NCBI GenBank assembly: GCA_958348565.1
Contig: CATVZP010000055.1
Location: 1-12,604 of the forward strand
Direction: 5' to 3'
DNA: 12,604 nucleotides
Origin: an uncultured Collinsella sp.
Lineage (GTDB): Bacteria > Actinomycetota > Coriobacteriia > Coriobacteriales > Coriobacteriaceae
The position numbers and the translations under genes were made by a program. This document shows, one piece after another, positions 1 to 7,644 of this stretch. Position 1 is the first letter of the stretch; each line of letters starts with the position of its first letter. The notes beneath the pieces were generated by a model. That model was not told the origin of the DNA and did not search any database. It saw only the letters and a list, made by a program, of their open reading frames with translations.

Positions 1-775
1 GCAGCGTGTCGACCCAGCGCACGGCATGACTCACCTGGTTGGCCAAGACATCCGATGCCGCTCGCGGATCCGCCGGATAGGGCGCCGCCGTCATGTTTGC
101 CATGACCGGAATCAGCAGCGGAGACGGCGCGTGGCCGGCTTGGATATACGTCGCCAGCCCCTCAGTCGCCTCGGTCATATAGGGACTATGGAATGCACCC
201 GACACCGCGACTTTCATAGCGCGGCCGCCAGCCCCTTTTACTAGGACGTCGAGCTCCTGCAGCGCCTCGGGCGCTCCGGCAACAACCGTCTGCTGCGGGC
301 TGTTGTAGTTGACCGGCCAGCAGTCCTCGCCGGCCTGTTTTGCCAGGTTCTCGACTTGCTCCGCATCGAGCTTGATGACGGCGCGCATACCGCCCGGATG
401 GCGCTCGGCAGCCGCGGCCATCAGCGCCGCGCGCTCGCACACGAGCTCAAAGCCCGCTCGCGTATCGAATGCCCCCGCAAAGGTGAGCGCGGCGACCTCG
501 CCCAGCGAGAATCCCGCACAGGCGGCAGGCACCACGCCGCGCTCACGCAGGGCGACGGCGACAGCCAAGTCGTGCACGAACACGCAAGGCTGCGTGTTCT
601 CAGTCTGCGAGAGCTCCTCCTTGGAGGCACTCCGGCACTGCTCGCTCGTCCCCGGGCGTACCTCATCGGCGATTGCAAACACCTCGGCAGCCGCCGGTGA
701 TGCCTCGATGAGGTCAACGCCCATCGCGGGATGCTGGGCACCCTGACCGGCAAACAGAAACGCTACGCTACCCAT
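1..775 (-). CDS. fabD: Malonyl-CoA:ACP transacylase FabD (3' end cut by window edge)
   Basis: Moves the malonyl group from malonyl-CoA to the acyl carrier protein, supplying the extender unit for cytoplasmic type II fatty-acid synthesis. The reading frame is open from ATG at 775 to base 1, giving 258 residues; the family is about 310, so roughly 50 C-terminal residues lie outside. The protein starts MGSVAFLFAGQGAQHPAMG, with the family GQGAQ loop at 10-14. The nucleophile elbow is GFSLGE with Ser90; GHSLGE is more usual. The malonyl-carboxylate Arg is Arg115 (CERAALM), and the catalytic His is His196 in SGAFHSPYM. The start is supported by an AAGG about 8 bases upstream. The start lies inside the end of fabK with a 13-base overlap, so the two are likely translationally coupled. 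The family call is secure. Confidence 0.95.
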   Translation of the reverse strand, partial: MGSVAFLFAGQGAQHPAMGVDLIEASPAAAEVFAIADEVRPGTSEQCRSASKEELSQTENTQPCVFVHDLAVAVALRERGVVPAACAGFSLGEVAALTFAGAFDTRAGFELVCERAALMAAAAERHPGGMRAVIKLDAEQVENLAKQAGEDCWPVNYNSPQQTVVAGAPEALQELDVLVKGAGGRAMKVAVSGAFHSPYMTEATEGLATYIQAGHAPSPLLIPVMANMTAAPYPADPRAASDVLANQVSHAVRWVDTL

Positions 776-1707
776 GCGGACGCACCCTTCAGGACATGCT
801 CGGCGCCATCGACCAGATCGTCGACGATTTCGCGTGCGCTCTGGCGTTCGTTGACCATGCCGGCAATCTGTCCGCACAAATACGAACCCTCTTCGTAATT
901 ACCGTCCTTTGCGGCTTTACGAAGCGCGCCCGTGCCCATGGCCCCAAGCTCCTCGGGGCTTGCGCCCGCCGCCTCGTTCTTGGCATACGCGTTGGTGAAG
1001 GGGCTCTTGAGAGCGCGAACCGGATGTCCCGTCGAGCGACCGGTCGCACGCGTCGACGTGTCGCCTGCCTTGAGCACCAACTCTTTGTACTGTTCGGATA
1101 CGGTGCACTCGTTTGCGACCAGAAAGCGTGTTCCCACCTGGACTCCGGCAGCGCCGAGCATAAAGGCGGCCGCCACACCGCGGCCATCGGCGATGCCGCC
1201 AGCCGCAACCACGGGGATATCGACCGCATCGACAACCTGCGGGACAAGTGCCATCGTCGAGGTCTCGCCAATATGGCCGCCCGATTCGGTGCCCTCGGCA
1301 ACCACGGCAGTGGCTCCGCGACGCGCCACGAGACGCGCCAGCGCCACCGAAGCCACGACGGGAATGACCTTGATGCCTGCATCGTTCCAGGCCTTCATGT
1401 ACTTGGTGGGATTGCCGGCGCCGGTCACCACGACGGGCACCTGCTCATCAATCACCACTTGTGCGACCTCGTCGACAAACGGGCTCATGAGCATAACGTT
1501 GACGCCAAAGGGCTTATCCGTCTTGGCGCGCAGCTCGTGAATCTGATCGCGCAGCCAGTTTGCGTCGGCATTCATGGCCGCGATAATGCCTAAGCCGCCC
1601 GCCTCGGACACGGCAGATGCCAGCGAGGCATCGGCAATCCAGGCCATGCCACCCTGGAACACGGGTTTTTCGATGCCGAGCAGATCGCAGAGAGGAGACT
1701 TGAGCAT
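763..1707 (-). CDS. fabK: Enoyl-ACP reductase II, FMN-dependent FabK
   Basis: Catalyses the last reduction of the fatty-acid elongation cycle, trans-2-enoyl-ACP to acyl-ACP. FabK is a flavin TIM-barrel enzyme related to nitronate monooxygenases and unrelated to FabI; known FabK enzymes are insensitive to triclosan. The 314 residues match the usual family length. Visible motifs are GIEKPVFQGGMAWIAD (11-26), the catalytic-His loop ESGGHIG with His145, and the phosphate-binding stretches AAGGIADGRG (168-177) and GVQVGTRF near 190. The acpP stop and this start overlap in TAGTGATG. I prefer the ATG at 1707, which sits 8 bases after GGAG, over the GTG at 1710. The order fabH-acpP-fabK-fabD matches the streptococcal fab cluster, which supports FabK over a nitronate monooxygenase. 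Confidence 0.95.
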   Translation of the reverse strand: MLKSPLCDLLGIEKPVFQGGMAWIADASLASAVSEAGGLGIIAAMNADANWLRDQIHELRAKTDKPFGVNVMLMSPFVDEVAQVVIDEQVPVVVTGAGNPTKYMKAWNDAGIKVIPVVASVALARLVARRGATAVVAEGTESGGHIGETSTMALVPQVVDAVDIPVVAAGGIADGRGVAAAFMLGAAGVQVGTRFLVANECTVSEQYKELVLKAGDTSTRATGRSTGHPVRALKSPFTNAYAKNEAAGASPEELGAMGTGALRKAAKDGNYEEGSYLCGQIAGMVNERQSAREIVDDLVDGAEHVLKGASAWVA

Positions 1708-1709
1708 CA

Positions 1710-1946
1710 CTACTTCTCCAATGCCGCCTCGACCGTATCGACGAACTCGCCGACCGTCTTGGGGTTCTCCTCGGTATCGAGCTCAATGCCAAACTCGTCC
1801 TCGACGGCGACGAGGATCTCGACGGTGCCCAGACTGTCGAGGCCAATCTCCTCGAGCGTGGACTCGGGCTTCATCTCGACGTCGTCAAGGCCAGCGGTCT
1901 CGCGGATAACGTCGCAAACGCGCTCGAAGGTCTTCTGATCTGCCAT
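1710..1946 (-). CDS. acpP: Acyl carrier protein
   Basis: Small acidic carrier of growing acyl chains, attached to a 4'-phosphopantetheine arm. It has 78 residues, the usual size. The modification site is Ser38 in GLDSLGTVE (35-43), matching the canonical DSL-x-x-VE signature at the start of helix II. The composition is strongly acidic and ends VEAALEK. The ATG is preceded by AAAGGAG with 7 bases of spacing, a strong ribosome binding site that fits the high expression expected of ACP. It lies between fabH (51-base gap) and fabK (stop and start overlap), so it is the second gene of the operon. Confidence 0.97.
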   Translation of the reverse strand: MADQKTFERVCDVIRETAGLDDVEMKPESTLEEIGLDSLGTVEILVAVEDEFGIELDTEENPKTVGEFVDTVEAALEK

Positions 1947-1997
1947 GGTAGTTCTCCTTTGGTTGTGCCCTAGGGCGTTTTTATTTCCTATGTGCGA

Positions 1998-2957
1998 CTA
2001 CTTCCAACGAAGCAGATAGCCACCTATATCCAGACCGGCGCCAAATCCAACCAAGGCGATGGTGTCGCCTGTGTGAAGTGCACCGGCGTTTGCCAGCCGG
2101 TCGAGGGTAAGCGGAATGCATGCGCTCGAAATGTTGCCGATCTCGCGCAGCGTTCGAACCACGCGCTCGTCTGGCACGCCGAGGCGCTTGACCGCCTGAC
2201 TCAGGATTCGTTCGTTAGCCTGATGGAATACAAAATGGTCGATGTCTTCGACCGAAATGCCCGCATCGCCCGCAAGCTTATGGACCGTGTCGCAGATGGC
2301 GTTGACGCCGAACTTGAACACGCGGCGGCCATTCATGGACAGCACGCTCTCGCTATCTGCAGAGGCCTTAAACGGCGAGGTGCCGACCAGACCGGGTACG
2401 CGCAACGTCTCGACGTCGGGCGCCGTCGAAAGCTCAACGGCAAGGGGGTTGTCTCCCCCAGCTCCAATCACTGCGGCGCCTGCCCCATCGCCAAAGAGCA
2501 CGCAGGTGGCGCGGTCGGTCCAGTCGAGCGTGCGCGTCATCTGCTCGGCAGCAACGACAAGCACGCGCTCGGCACGGCCGCGGGCGATATAGCCCTCGGC
2601 GACATCGAGCGCAAACACGAAGCCGGCACAAGCCGCCGAGACATCGAAGGCAGGGCACGTCGCGCCCAGACGCTCGGCTACGGCACACGCCTCGGCGGGA
2701 ACAAGGTGGTCACCCGTTGTCGTCGAGCAGACGATTAGATCCAGCTGGCTCGCGTCGATTCCGGACACCTGGAGTGCCCGCTCGCTCGCCGCTACGGCAA
2801 GGTCGTCGAGTGACTCGGTGGTGCAGACGTGGCGGCTCTTGATACCGGTGCGGGTAAAAATCCACTCATCCGAGGTATCGAGGAACTCGGACAGCTCGTC
2901 ATTGGAAACACTGCGCGCAGGAAGCGCCGAGCCTGTTCCAAGAATCGTGAAACCCAT
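1998..2957 (-). CDS. fabH: 3-oxoacyl-ACP synthase III (KAS III)
   Basis: Starts fatty-acid synthesis by condensing an acyl-CoA primer with malonyl-ACP, and its primer choice sets straight- or branched-chain products. It has 319 residues, normal for the family. The catalytic triad is visible: Cys110 in SAACAGF, His245 in FHQAN and Asn275 in REIGN. The active-site loop TRTGIKSRH (35-43) is also present. An upstream ATG would add 43 residues, but these are not FabH-like and run through the repeat region. The ATG at 2957 is chosen because AAAGGAGG sits 6 bases before it and the protein then begins MGFTILGTGSALP as family members do. First gene of the fab operon and divergent from birA. The GNISSACIP segment departs slightly from the common GNTSAASIP. 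Confidence 0.96.
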   Translation of the reverse strand: MGFTILGTGSALPARSVSNDELSEFLDTSDEWIFTRTGIKSRHVCTTESLDDLAVAASERALQVSGIDASQLDLIVCSTTTGDHLVPAEACAVAERLGATCPAFDVSAACAGFVFALDVAEGYIARGRAERVLVVAAEQMTRTLDWTDRATCVLFGDGAGAAVIGAGGDNPLAVELSTAPDVETLRVPGLVGTSPFKASADSESVLSMNGRRVFKFGVNAICDTVHKLAGDAGISVEDIDHFVFHQANERILSQAVKRLGVPDERVVRTLREIGNISSACIPLTLDRLANAGALHTGDTIALVGFGAGLDIGGYLLRWK

Positions 2958-2973
2958 CACTAACCTCCTTTGA

Positions 2974-3040
2974 GTTGTTGACGTGTTTACATCGACCAAG
3001 AGAGGATAACGCATTTCAGTCGTTGTTGACGTGTTAACAT
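2974..3040. promoter_or_regulatory. Pair of 19-base direct repeats in the fabH-birA gap, candidate operators
   Basis: Two copies of GTTGTTGACGTGTTWACAT, at 2974-2992 and 3022-3040, are identical at 18 of 19 positions with start-to-start spacing of 48 bases. Copy 2 contains a partly palindromic core, GTTnACnnGTnAAC in consensus form. On the fabH strand, a possible -10 element TATCCT (3003-3008) lies between the copies. If it is used, copy 2 covers the -35 zone, where there is no good TTGACA match, and copy 1 lies just after the start site, before the ribosome binding site. That layout suits a regulator of fatty-acid synthesis genes. No regulator gene is present in the window, and the sites do not resemble the FapR or FabT boxes I know. 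Confidence 0.5.
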
Positions 3041-3133
3041 TAAATTGTCCAAATGCGACAAAGGCTTCACATTGTGTCTGCCTCACGACACCATTGCGTT
3101 ATTCACTTATTCATTAAGGAGGTAGCAGCCGCT

Positions 3134-3910
3134 ATGGATGCCAAATTAACGATAGTCGACGTAACCGGATCGACCAACGATGACCTGCTCGAGGCAGGAA
3201 AACAGGGTGCGCCGCACGGCATGGGACTTGCCGCCCGGGCTCAGACAGCAGGACGCGGCCGGCGCGGCCACAAGTGGGATTCAACCGCCGGCAACCTATT
3301 GCTTTCGATTGTCCTGCGTCCATGCGTTAATCCTGCAAAGTACTCTGGTCTTGCCGCCGTCAGCGGCCTAGCGGTGCTCGAGGCGCTCGAAAAGCAGGGT
3401 CTTGCTAACGAGATCGGCCTCAAATGGCCCAACGACCTCGTCGCGCGAGGACATAAGCTCGGCGGCATTCTGGTGGAAGCGGCACGCGACAACAAAGGCG
3501 AACCTTTCGCCGTCTGCGGCATTGGCGTCAATGTGAACTATGTGCCCTCGGAGGTTCCCGATGGCGGCCTGCCGGCAATCGGCCTTTCAGACCTCAACGA
3601 GCATGTTCCCGCCGTCGATGTGCTACTCAAGGAGGTCTATCACACTGTCGTAAACGCTGTGGACGCGTGGGCAGAGCGCCTCAACGCTATGGAAGAAAAC
3701 GCCGGACCGATCGCGCCCGTCCACGACGAATATATCGGTCACCTCAATTGGATTGGAGAGCGCGTTACCGCCCGCTCCCCTGCTGGGTACGAGCTGGCAC
3801 GCGGCATCTTTCAAACGGTCGATGACTTTGGTCGGGCGTGCATCGAGACGGAAGACGACTTGCGATCCTTCCATTTTGAGGAGGCATCGCTGCGTCCCAT
3901 GGGAAAATAA
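3134..3910 (+). CDS. birA: Biotin-[acetyl-CoA-carboxylase] ligase, single-function form
   Basis: Activates biotin with ATP and attaches it to the lysine of biotin carrier proteins such as AccB, the acetyl-CoA carboxylase subunit that feeds malonyl-CoA to the neighbouring fab pathway. From ATG at 3134 it has 258 residues. Seen in order are the STNDDLL start of the catalytic domain (13-19), the biotinyl-adenylate loop GRGRRGHKW (40-48), KWPNDL and KLGGILVEA with the family lysine, GIGVNVN, and a C-terminal SH3-like domain containing GERVTARSPAGYE. The N-terminal winged-helix found in bifunctional BirA is missing, so it should not itself repress biotin genes. An ATG at 3053 would add 27 residues without family character. 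AAGGAGG lies 11 bases before the chosen ATG, somewhat long but the best site. It is the only plus-strand gene and converges on rpsJ. Confidence 0.93.
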   Translation: MDAKLTIVDVTGSTNDDLLEAGKQGAPHGMGLAARAQTAGRGRRGHKWDSTAGNLLLSIVLRPCVNPAKYSGLAAVSGLAVLEALEKQGLANEIGLKWPNDLVARGHKLGGILVEAARDNKGEPFAVCGIGVNVNYVPSEVPDGGLPAIGLSDLNEHVPAVDVLLKEVYHTVVNAVDAWAERLNAMEENAGPIAPVHDEYIGHLNWIGERVTARSPAGYELARGIFQTVDDFGRACIETEDDLRSFHFEEASLRPMGK

Positions 3911-3964
3911 GGCGCCATAGCCACCCATTCGGCCGCATTACCCGGGCCCCCAAGGCCGCCATTC

Positions 3965-4005
3965 AAAACAAAAGAGCCCCGCTACCGTAATGGCAGCGGG
4001 GCTCT
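3965..4005 (-). terminator. Intrinsic terminator of the rpsL-rpsG-fusA-rpsJ operon
   Basis: A perfect 11-base-pair stem, AGAGCCCCGCT (3973-3983) with AGCGGGGCTCT (3995-4005), encloses an 11-base loop. Read on the minus strand it is followed by TTTTGTTTTG, a classic U-tract. It begins 21 bases after the rpsJ stop codon. Read on the plus strand, the stem is followed by GTAAGC with no T run, so termination of birA here would be weaker. Confidence 0.93.
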
Positions 4006-4026
4006 GTAAGCTATGAGCGATATCGC

Positions 4027-4335
4027 TTAGAGCTTGATGTCGATGTCGACGCCAGCGGGGAGGTCGAGACGCATGAGCGAATCAACGGTGCCCGAGGTGG
4101 GGTCGAGGATGTCGATGAGGCGCTTGTGGGTGCGCATCTCGAACTGCTCACGGGAGTCCTTGTTCACGTGCGGCGAGCGGATAACCGTGTACAGGTTGCG
4201 CTCGGTGGGCAGGGGGACAGGACCGGAAACGCGAGCGCCGGTCTTCTGAGCGGTCTCGACGATGAGCTTCGCGGACTGATCGACGACCTCGTGATCATAG
4301 CCCTTGAGGCGAATGCGGATCTTCTGGGTAGCCAA
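4027..4335 (-). CDS. rpsJ: 30S ribosomal protein S10
   Basis: Small-subunit protein of the 30S head that also acts as NusE in antitermination complexes. It has 102 residues, full family length. [15 protein letters not shown] at the start, [20 protein letters not shown] in the middle and RTHKRLIDI near the end are characteristic. The start codon is TTG, preceded by GGAGG with 6 bases of spacing; no ATG or GTG nearby fits better. It follows fusA after a 60-base gap and is directly followed by the operon terminator. S10 usually heads a long ribosomal operon with rplC next, so its place as the last str-operon gene is unusual. Confidence 0.97.
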   Translation of the reverse strand: MATQKIRIRLKGYDHEVVDQSAKLIVETAQKTGARVSGPVPLPTERNLYTVIRSPHVNKDSREQFEMRTHKRLIDILDPTSGTVDSLMRLDLPAGVDIDIKL

Positions 4336-4353
4336 CTTAAACCTCCAAAGAGT

Positions 4354-4370
4354 GCGAGAGATGTTCTCGC
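4354..4370 (-). other. Small hairpin between fusA and rpsJ
   Basis: GCGAGA (4354-4359) and TCTCGC (4365-4370) form a perfect six-pair stem with a five-base loop. It sits 12 bases upstream of the rpsJ GGAGG on the transcript. There is no U-tract, so it is not a terminator. It could be an mRNA processing or translation-tuning element, but nothing in the sequence proves that. Confidence 0.35.
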
Positions 4371-4395
4371 GGATTACGTAACAGGGAGCTCGAAC

Positions 4396-6495
4396 TTAGG
4401 CGTTCTTGCTCATGACCTCGTCCACGATGGACTTGGGCGCGGGCTCATAAGAGTCGAACTGCATCGTGTAGGATGCACGGCCCTGGGTCTGGGAGCGAAG
4501 GTCGGTAGCGTAACCGAACATCTCGCCCAGCGGCACCTTGGCACGGATGAGCTTGCTGTTCTTGCGATCCTCCATGCCCTCGATCTTGCCGCGGCGACCG
4601 GAGAGGTTGCCCATAACGTCGCCCATGTACTGCTCGGGGGTCTCGACCTCGACAGCCATGATCGGCTCGAGCAGCTGCGGATCGGACTTCTTGAGGGCGT
4701 CCTTGATAGCCATGGAACCGGCGATCTTGAAGGCGGCCTCGGAGGAGTCGACCTCGTGGTAAGAACCGTCGAACAGGGTGACCTTGACGTCGAGGACCGG
4801 GAAGCCGGCGATAACACCGGTGTTCAGGGCCTCCTGGATGCCCTTGTCGATGGACGGGATGTACTCCTTGGGCACGACGCCGCCGACGATAGCGTTGACG
4901 AACTCGTAGCCGAAGCCCTCCTCCATCTTCTCGAGCTTGATGACGGCGTGGCCGTACTGACCGCGACCACCGGACTGACGGACGAACTTGCCCTCAGCCT
5001 TCTCGACGTCGTGACCAGCGGTCTCGCGGTAGGCAACCTGGGGCTTACCAACGTTAGCGTCAACCTTGAACTCACGGAGCAGACGGTCGACGATGATCTC
5101 GAGGTGCAGCTCACCCATGCCGGCGATGATGGTCTGGCCGGTCTCGTGGTTGGTGGACACCTGGAAGGTCGGGTCCTCCTCGGCGAGCTTGGTCAGAGCC
5201 AGGGACATCTTGTCCTGCTCGGCCTTGGTCTTGGGCTCGATGGCAACGTCGATAACGGGCTTAGCGAACTCGATCTTCTCGAGGACGATCTCCTTGCCCT
5301 CGGCGCACAGGGTGTCACCGGTGGTGGAGTTCTTGAAGCCGACGCAAGCGACGATGTCGCCGGCAGCAGCGTCGTCACGGTCGATACGCTCGGCGGCGTT
5401 CATCTCGAGGATGCGGCCGAGGCGCTCGCGCTGACCGTTGGAAGCGTTGACAACGTAGGAGCCGGACTCGGCGCGGCCGGAGTAAACGCGGACGTAGGTG
5501 AGCTTACCGACGAACGGGTCGGTCATGATCTTGAAGACCAGGCCGGAGAAGGGCTCGTCGAAGGAAGGATGACGCTCGATCTCCTCGCCGGTATCCGGAT
5601 CGGTACCGGTGACAGCCTCGACGTCGAGCGGGCTGGGCAGGTAGTCGACGACAGCGTCGAGCAGCTCCTGGACGCCCTTGTTCTTGTAGGCGGAGCCCAC
5701 GAAGACGAGGTTGAGCTCGTTGGCCAGAACGCCCTTGCGCAGAGCAGCCTTGAGCTCCTCGACGGTGAAGTCCTCCTCCATGAGGATCTTCTCCATGAGC
5801 TCATCGTCAAAGCTGGCAGCAGCGTCGAGGAGCTCCTCGCGCTTGGTGGCAGCGATGTCGGCGAACTCAGCCGGGATCTCGTCCATCGGCTCGGGGTAGG
5901 TCATGCCCTTGTCGTCGGCCTTGAAGTCCCATGCGGTCATGGTGACGAGGTCGATGACGCCCCAGAAGTTGTCCTCGGCGCCCATCGGGACCTGAGCGGC
6001 CACGGCGTTAGCGTCGAGACGATCCTTCATGGTCTCGATAGCGTTGAAGAAGTCAGCGCCCACGCGGTCATACTTGTTGATGAAGGCGATGCGGGGGACG
6101 TTGAAGGTAGAAGCCTGACGCCAAACGGTCTCAGACTGGGGCTGAACGCCGGCAACGGCGTCGAAGACGGCGACAGCGCCATCGAGGACGCGCAGGCAGC
6201 GCTCGACCTCGGCGGTGAAGTCAACGTGGCCCGGGGTGTCGATGATCTGGATACGGTAGTCCTTACCGTCCTTGTTCCAGAAGCACGTGGTAGCAGCGGA
6301 GGTAATGGTTACGCCGCGCTCCTGCTCCTGAACCATCCAGTCCATGGTGGCAGCGCCCTCATGGACCTCACCGATCTTGTGGGTCTTACCGGTGTAGTAA
6401 AGAATACGCTCGGTCGTGGTGGTCTTACCGGCATCGATGTGAGCCATGATGCCGATGTTACGGGTATCGGAAAGCTTGTACTTAGGCTTAGCCAT
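4396..6495 (-). CDS. fusA: Translation elongation factor G
   Basis: GTPase that drives ribosomal translocation of tRNA and mRNA and, with RRF, ribosome recycling. It has 699 residues, the usual length. GTPase motifs are AHIDAGKT (P-loop, 18-25), RGVTI in switch I (61-65), DTPGHVDF with catalytic-type His91 (87-94) and NKYD (141-144). NKYD varies the common NKMD. Domain IV is recognisable from [11 protein letters not shown], and domain V from [17 protein letters not shown] and [14 protein letters not shown]. It starts at ATG with AAGGA upstream, 19 bases after rpsG. No tuf gene follows, unlike many str operons. The whole gene also has long open frames on the opposite strand, which are a side effect of its codon bias. 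Confidence 0.98.
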   Translation of the reverse strand: MAKPKYKLSDTRNIGIMAHIDAGKTTTTERILYYTGKTHKIGEVHEGAATMDWMVQEQERGVTITSAATTCFWNKDGKDYRIQIIDTPGHVDFTAEVERCLRVLDGAVAVFDAVAGVQPQSETVWRQASTFNVPRIAFINKYDRVGADFFNAIETMKDRLDANAVAAQVPMGAEDNFWGVIDLVTMTAWDFKADDKGMTYPEPMDEIPAEFADIAATKREELLDAAASFDDELMEKILMEEDFTVEELKAALRKGVLANELNLVFVGSAYKNKGVQELLDAVVDYLPSPLDVEAVTGTDPDTGEEIERHPSFDEPFSGLVFKIMTDPFVGKLTYVRVYSGRAESGSYVVNASNGQRERLGRILEMNAAERIDRDDAAAGDIVACVGFKNSTTGDTLCAEGKEIVLEKIEFAKPVIDVAIEPKTKAEQDKMSLALTKLAEEDPTFQVSTNHETGQTIIAGMGELHLEIIVDRLLREFKVDANVGKPQVAYRETAGHDVEKAEGKFVRQSGGRGQYGHAVIKLEKMEEGFGYEFVNAIVGGVVPKEYIPSIDKGIQEALNTGVIAGFPVLDVKVTLFDGSYHEVDSSEAAFKIAGSMAIKDALKKSDPQLLEPIMAVEVETPEQYMGDVMGNLSGRRGKIEGMEDRKNSKLIRAKVPLGEMFGYATDLRSQTQGRASYTMQFDSYEPAPKSIVDEVMSKNA

Positions 6496-6514
6496 GTTAG
6501 TTCCTTACCTTAAC

Positions 6515-6988
6515 TTACCAACGATAGTGAGAGAACGCGCGGTTGGCCTCGGCCATCTTGAAGACGTCCTCACGCTTCTTGACGGAAGCGCCCAGGCCGT
6601 TGGAGGCGTCGAGGATCTCGTTGGCGAGACGCTCGGCCATGGTCTTCTCCTTGCGAGCGCGGGAGAAGTTGACGATCCAGCGGATACCCAGAGCGGTGGA
6701 ACGACGGGAGTTGACCTCCATCGGGACCTGATAGGTAGCACCACCGACACGCTTGGGCTTAACCTCGAGCGTGGGCTTGACGTTGTCCATAGCCTTCTTG
6801 AAGGTAGCGAGAGCGTCGCCGCCCTCGGACTTCTCGGCAACGATCTCGAAAGCGGTGTAAACGATGCGCTCAGCGGTGGCCTTCTTGCCGTCAAGAAGGA
6901 CCTTGTTGATGAGCTGAGTCACCAGGCGGTTGTTGTAAACGGCGTCAGGCTGAACCTCACGACGATTAGCTGCTGCACGACGCGGCAT
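6515..6988 (-). CDS. rpsG: 30S ribosomal protein S7
   Basis: Primary 16S rRNA-binding protein that nucleates assembly of the 30S head and lines the exit-site region. It has 157 residues against a usual 156. The start [15 protein letters not shown], the segment [30 protein letters not shown] and the ending NRAFSHYRW are all standard. The start is ATG after AAGGAG. It lies 73 bases downstream of rpsL, and the gap contains a hairpin. In E. coli, S7 controls its own operon by binding the rpsL-rpsG gap. Confidence 0.98.
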   Translation of the reverse strand: MPRRAAANRREVQPDAVYNNRLVTQLINKVLLDGKKATAERIVYTAFEIVAEKSEGGDALATFKKAMDNVKPTLEVKPKRVGGATYQVPMEVNSRRSTALGIRWIVNFSRARKEKTMAERLANEILDASNGLGASVKKREDVFKMAEANRAFSHYRW

Positions 6989-7010
6989 GTGAAATCTCCT
7001 TAAGTGTCTA

Positions 7011-7036
7011 CCGTGCGGCGCTTAGGCGGCACACGG
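7011..7036 (-). promoter_or_regulatory. Hairpin in the rpsL-rpsG gap, possible S7 translational control site
   Basis: CCGTG (7011-7015) pairs with CACGG (7032-7036) around a GC-rich interior that can pair further. On the transcript it lies 10 to 15 bases before the rpsG AAGGAG. The position matches the E. coli str-operon site where free S7 represses translation. The sequence similarity was not assessed, so the role is inferred from position only. Confidence 0.3.
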
Positions 7037-7061
7037 CGAAAGTATCAAAACGTTATCTGGC

Positions 7062-7439
7062 TTATTTAGCCTTGGGGCGCTTAGCACCGTACTTGGAACG
7101 GGCCTGCATACGGTTCTGGACCGGAGCAGCGTCGTAGGCGCCACGGATGACGTGATAACGGACACCAGGGAGGTCACGGACACGACCGCCGCGGACGAGC
7201 ACGATGGAGTGCTCCTGCAGGTTGTGGCCCTCACCCGGGATGTAAGCAGTAACTTCGATGCCATTGACAAGGCGAACACGGGCAACCTTACGAAGAGCCG
7301 AGTTCGGCTTCTTGGGGCTCGTGGTGAAGACGCGGGTGCACACGCCGCGCTTCTGGGAGTTGTGCTGCAGAGCAGCGTTCTTGGACTTCTTGGGCACGGA
7401 ACGACGGCCCTGGCGAACCAGCTGGTTAATAGTAGGCAA
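7062..7439 (-). CDS. rpsL: 30S ribosomal protein S12
   Basis: Decoding-centre protein that monitors codon-anticodon pairing and is the classic streptomycin target. It has 125 residues. [32 protein letters not shown] and the ending [11 protein letters not shown] are typical. Lys43, where changes give streptomycin resistance, is the sensitive-type residue. Position 88, within [10 protein letters not shown], is Arg (CGT codon at 7176-7178) where most S12 proteins have Lys. Asp89, the usual methylthiolation site, is kept. The start codon is TTG at 7437-7439, with AAGGAG 6 bases before it. The next in-frame alternatives would cut conserved residues. First gene of the str operon, behind the promoter at 7533-7561. 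Confidence 0.97.
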   Translation of the reverse strand: MPTINQLVRQGRRSVPKKSKNAALQHNSQKRGVCTRVFTTSPKKPNSALRKVARVRLVNGIEVTAYIPGEGHNLQEHSIVLVRGGRVRDLPGVRYHVIRGAYDAAPVQNRMQARSKYGAKRPKAK

Positions 7440-7526
7440 AGCGTACTCCTTCTCGAATGATTCCAGCTTTCTGTAAAGTGCAACGGCTTGAATCGAGGGG
7501 TCAGCATCCCCCTACGAAACACGCAG
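7440..7526 (-). promoter_or_regulatory. 5' leader of the str operon
   Basis: About 87 bases between the predicted start site and the rpsL TTG. It includes a five-pair hairpin, AGGGG (7496-7500) with CCCCT (7509-7513), close to the 5' end of the transcript, and the AAGGAG ribosome binding site. No T-run follows the hairpin, so it is not an attenuator of the simple kind. Confidence 0.45.
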
Positions 7527-7532
7527 TTCGAT

Positions 7533-7561
7533 AGGATACGTGGCGTTAGCTGTGCCGTCAA
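7533..7561 (-). promoter_or_regulatory. Sigma-A-type promoter for rpsL-rpsG-fusA-rpsJ
   Basis: Read on the minus strand: -35 TTGACG (7556-7561, 5 of 6 consensus), spacer of exactly 17, and -10 TATCCT (7533-7538, 4 of 6 consensus). The expected start site is near 7526. It is the best housekeeping-type match in the gap before the operon. Confidence 0.7.
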
Positions 7562-7644
7562 CAGACCACGCCGCCGGGCGTATCCCAAAATTGGCACTTT
7601 TCCGCAAACCCTACACAAAAGGGATCCCCTCCTGTGCGCATGGG

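Noticed and set aside
796..1593. A 265-codon plus-strand frame opposite fabK
   Set aside because: Shadow of fabK codon bias; no start signals and no recognisable domain.
3022..3056. GTTAACAT half-site read as a BirA/BioR biotin operator
   Set aside because: The Gram-positive BirA operator is an inverted pair of GTTAAC-type half-sites with about 15 bases between; here the copies are direct repeats 48 bases apart, and this BirA has no DNA-binding domain.
2958..3086. Longer FabH with 43 extra N-terminal residues
   Set aside because: The added residues are not FabH-like and run through the repeats; a strong AAAGGAGG sits just before the shorter start.
4126..6513. A 795-codon open frame on the plus strand opposite fusA
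   Set aside because: It is antisense to a perfect EF-G, has a Leu/Gly/Val-Asp repetitive composition typical of a mirror of GC-rich codon bias, and lacks a ribosome binding site and family features.
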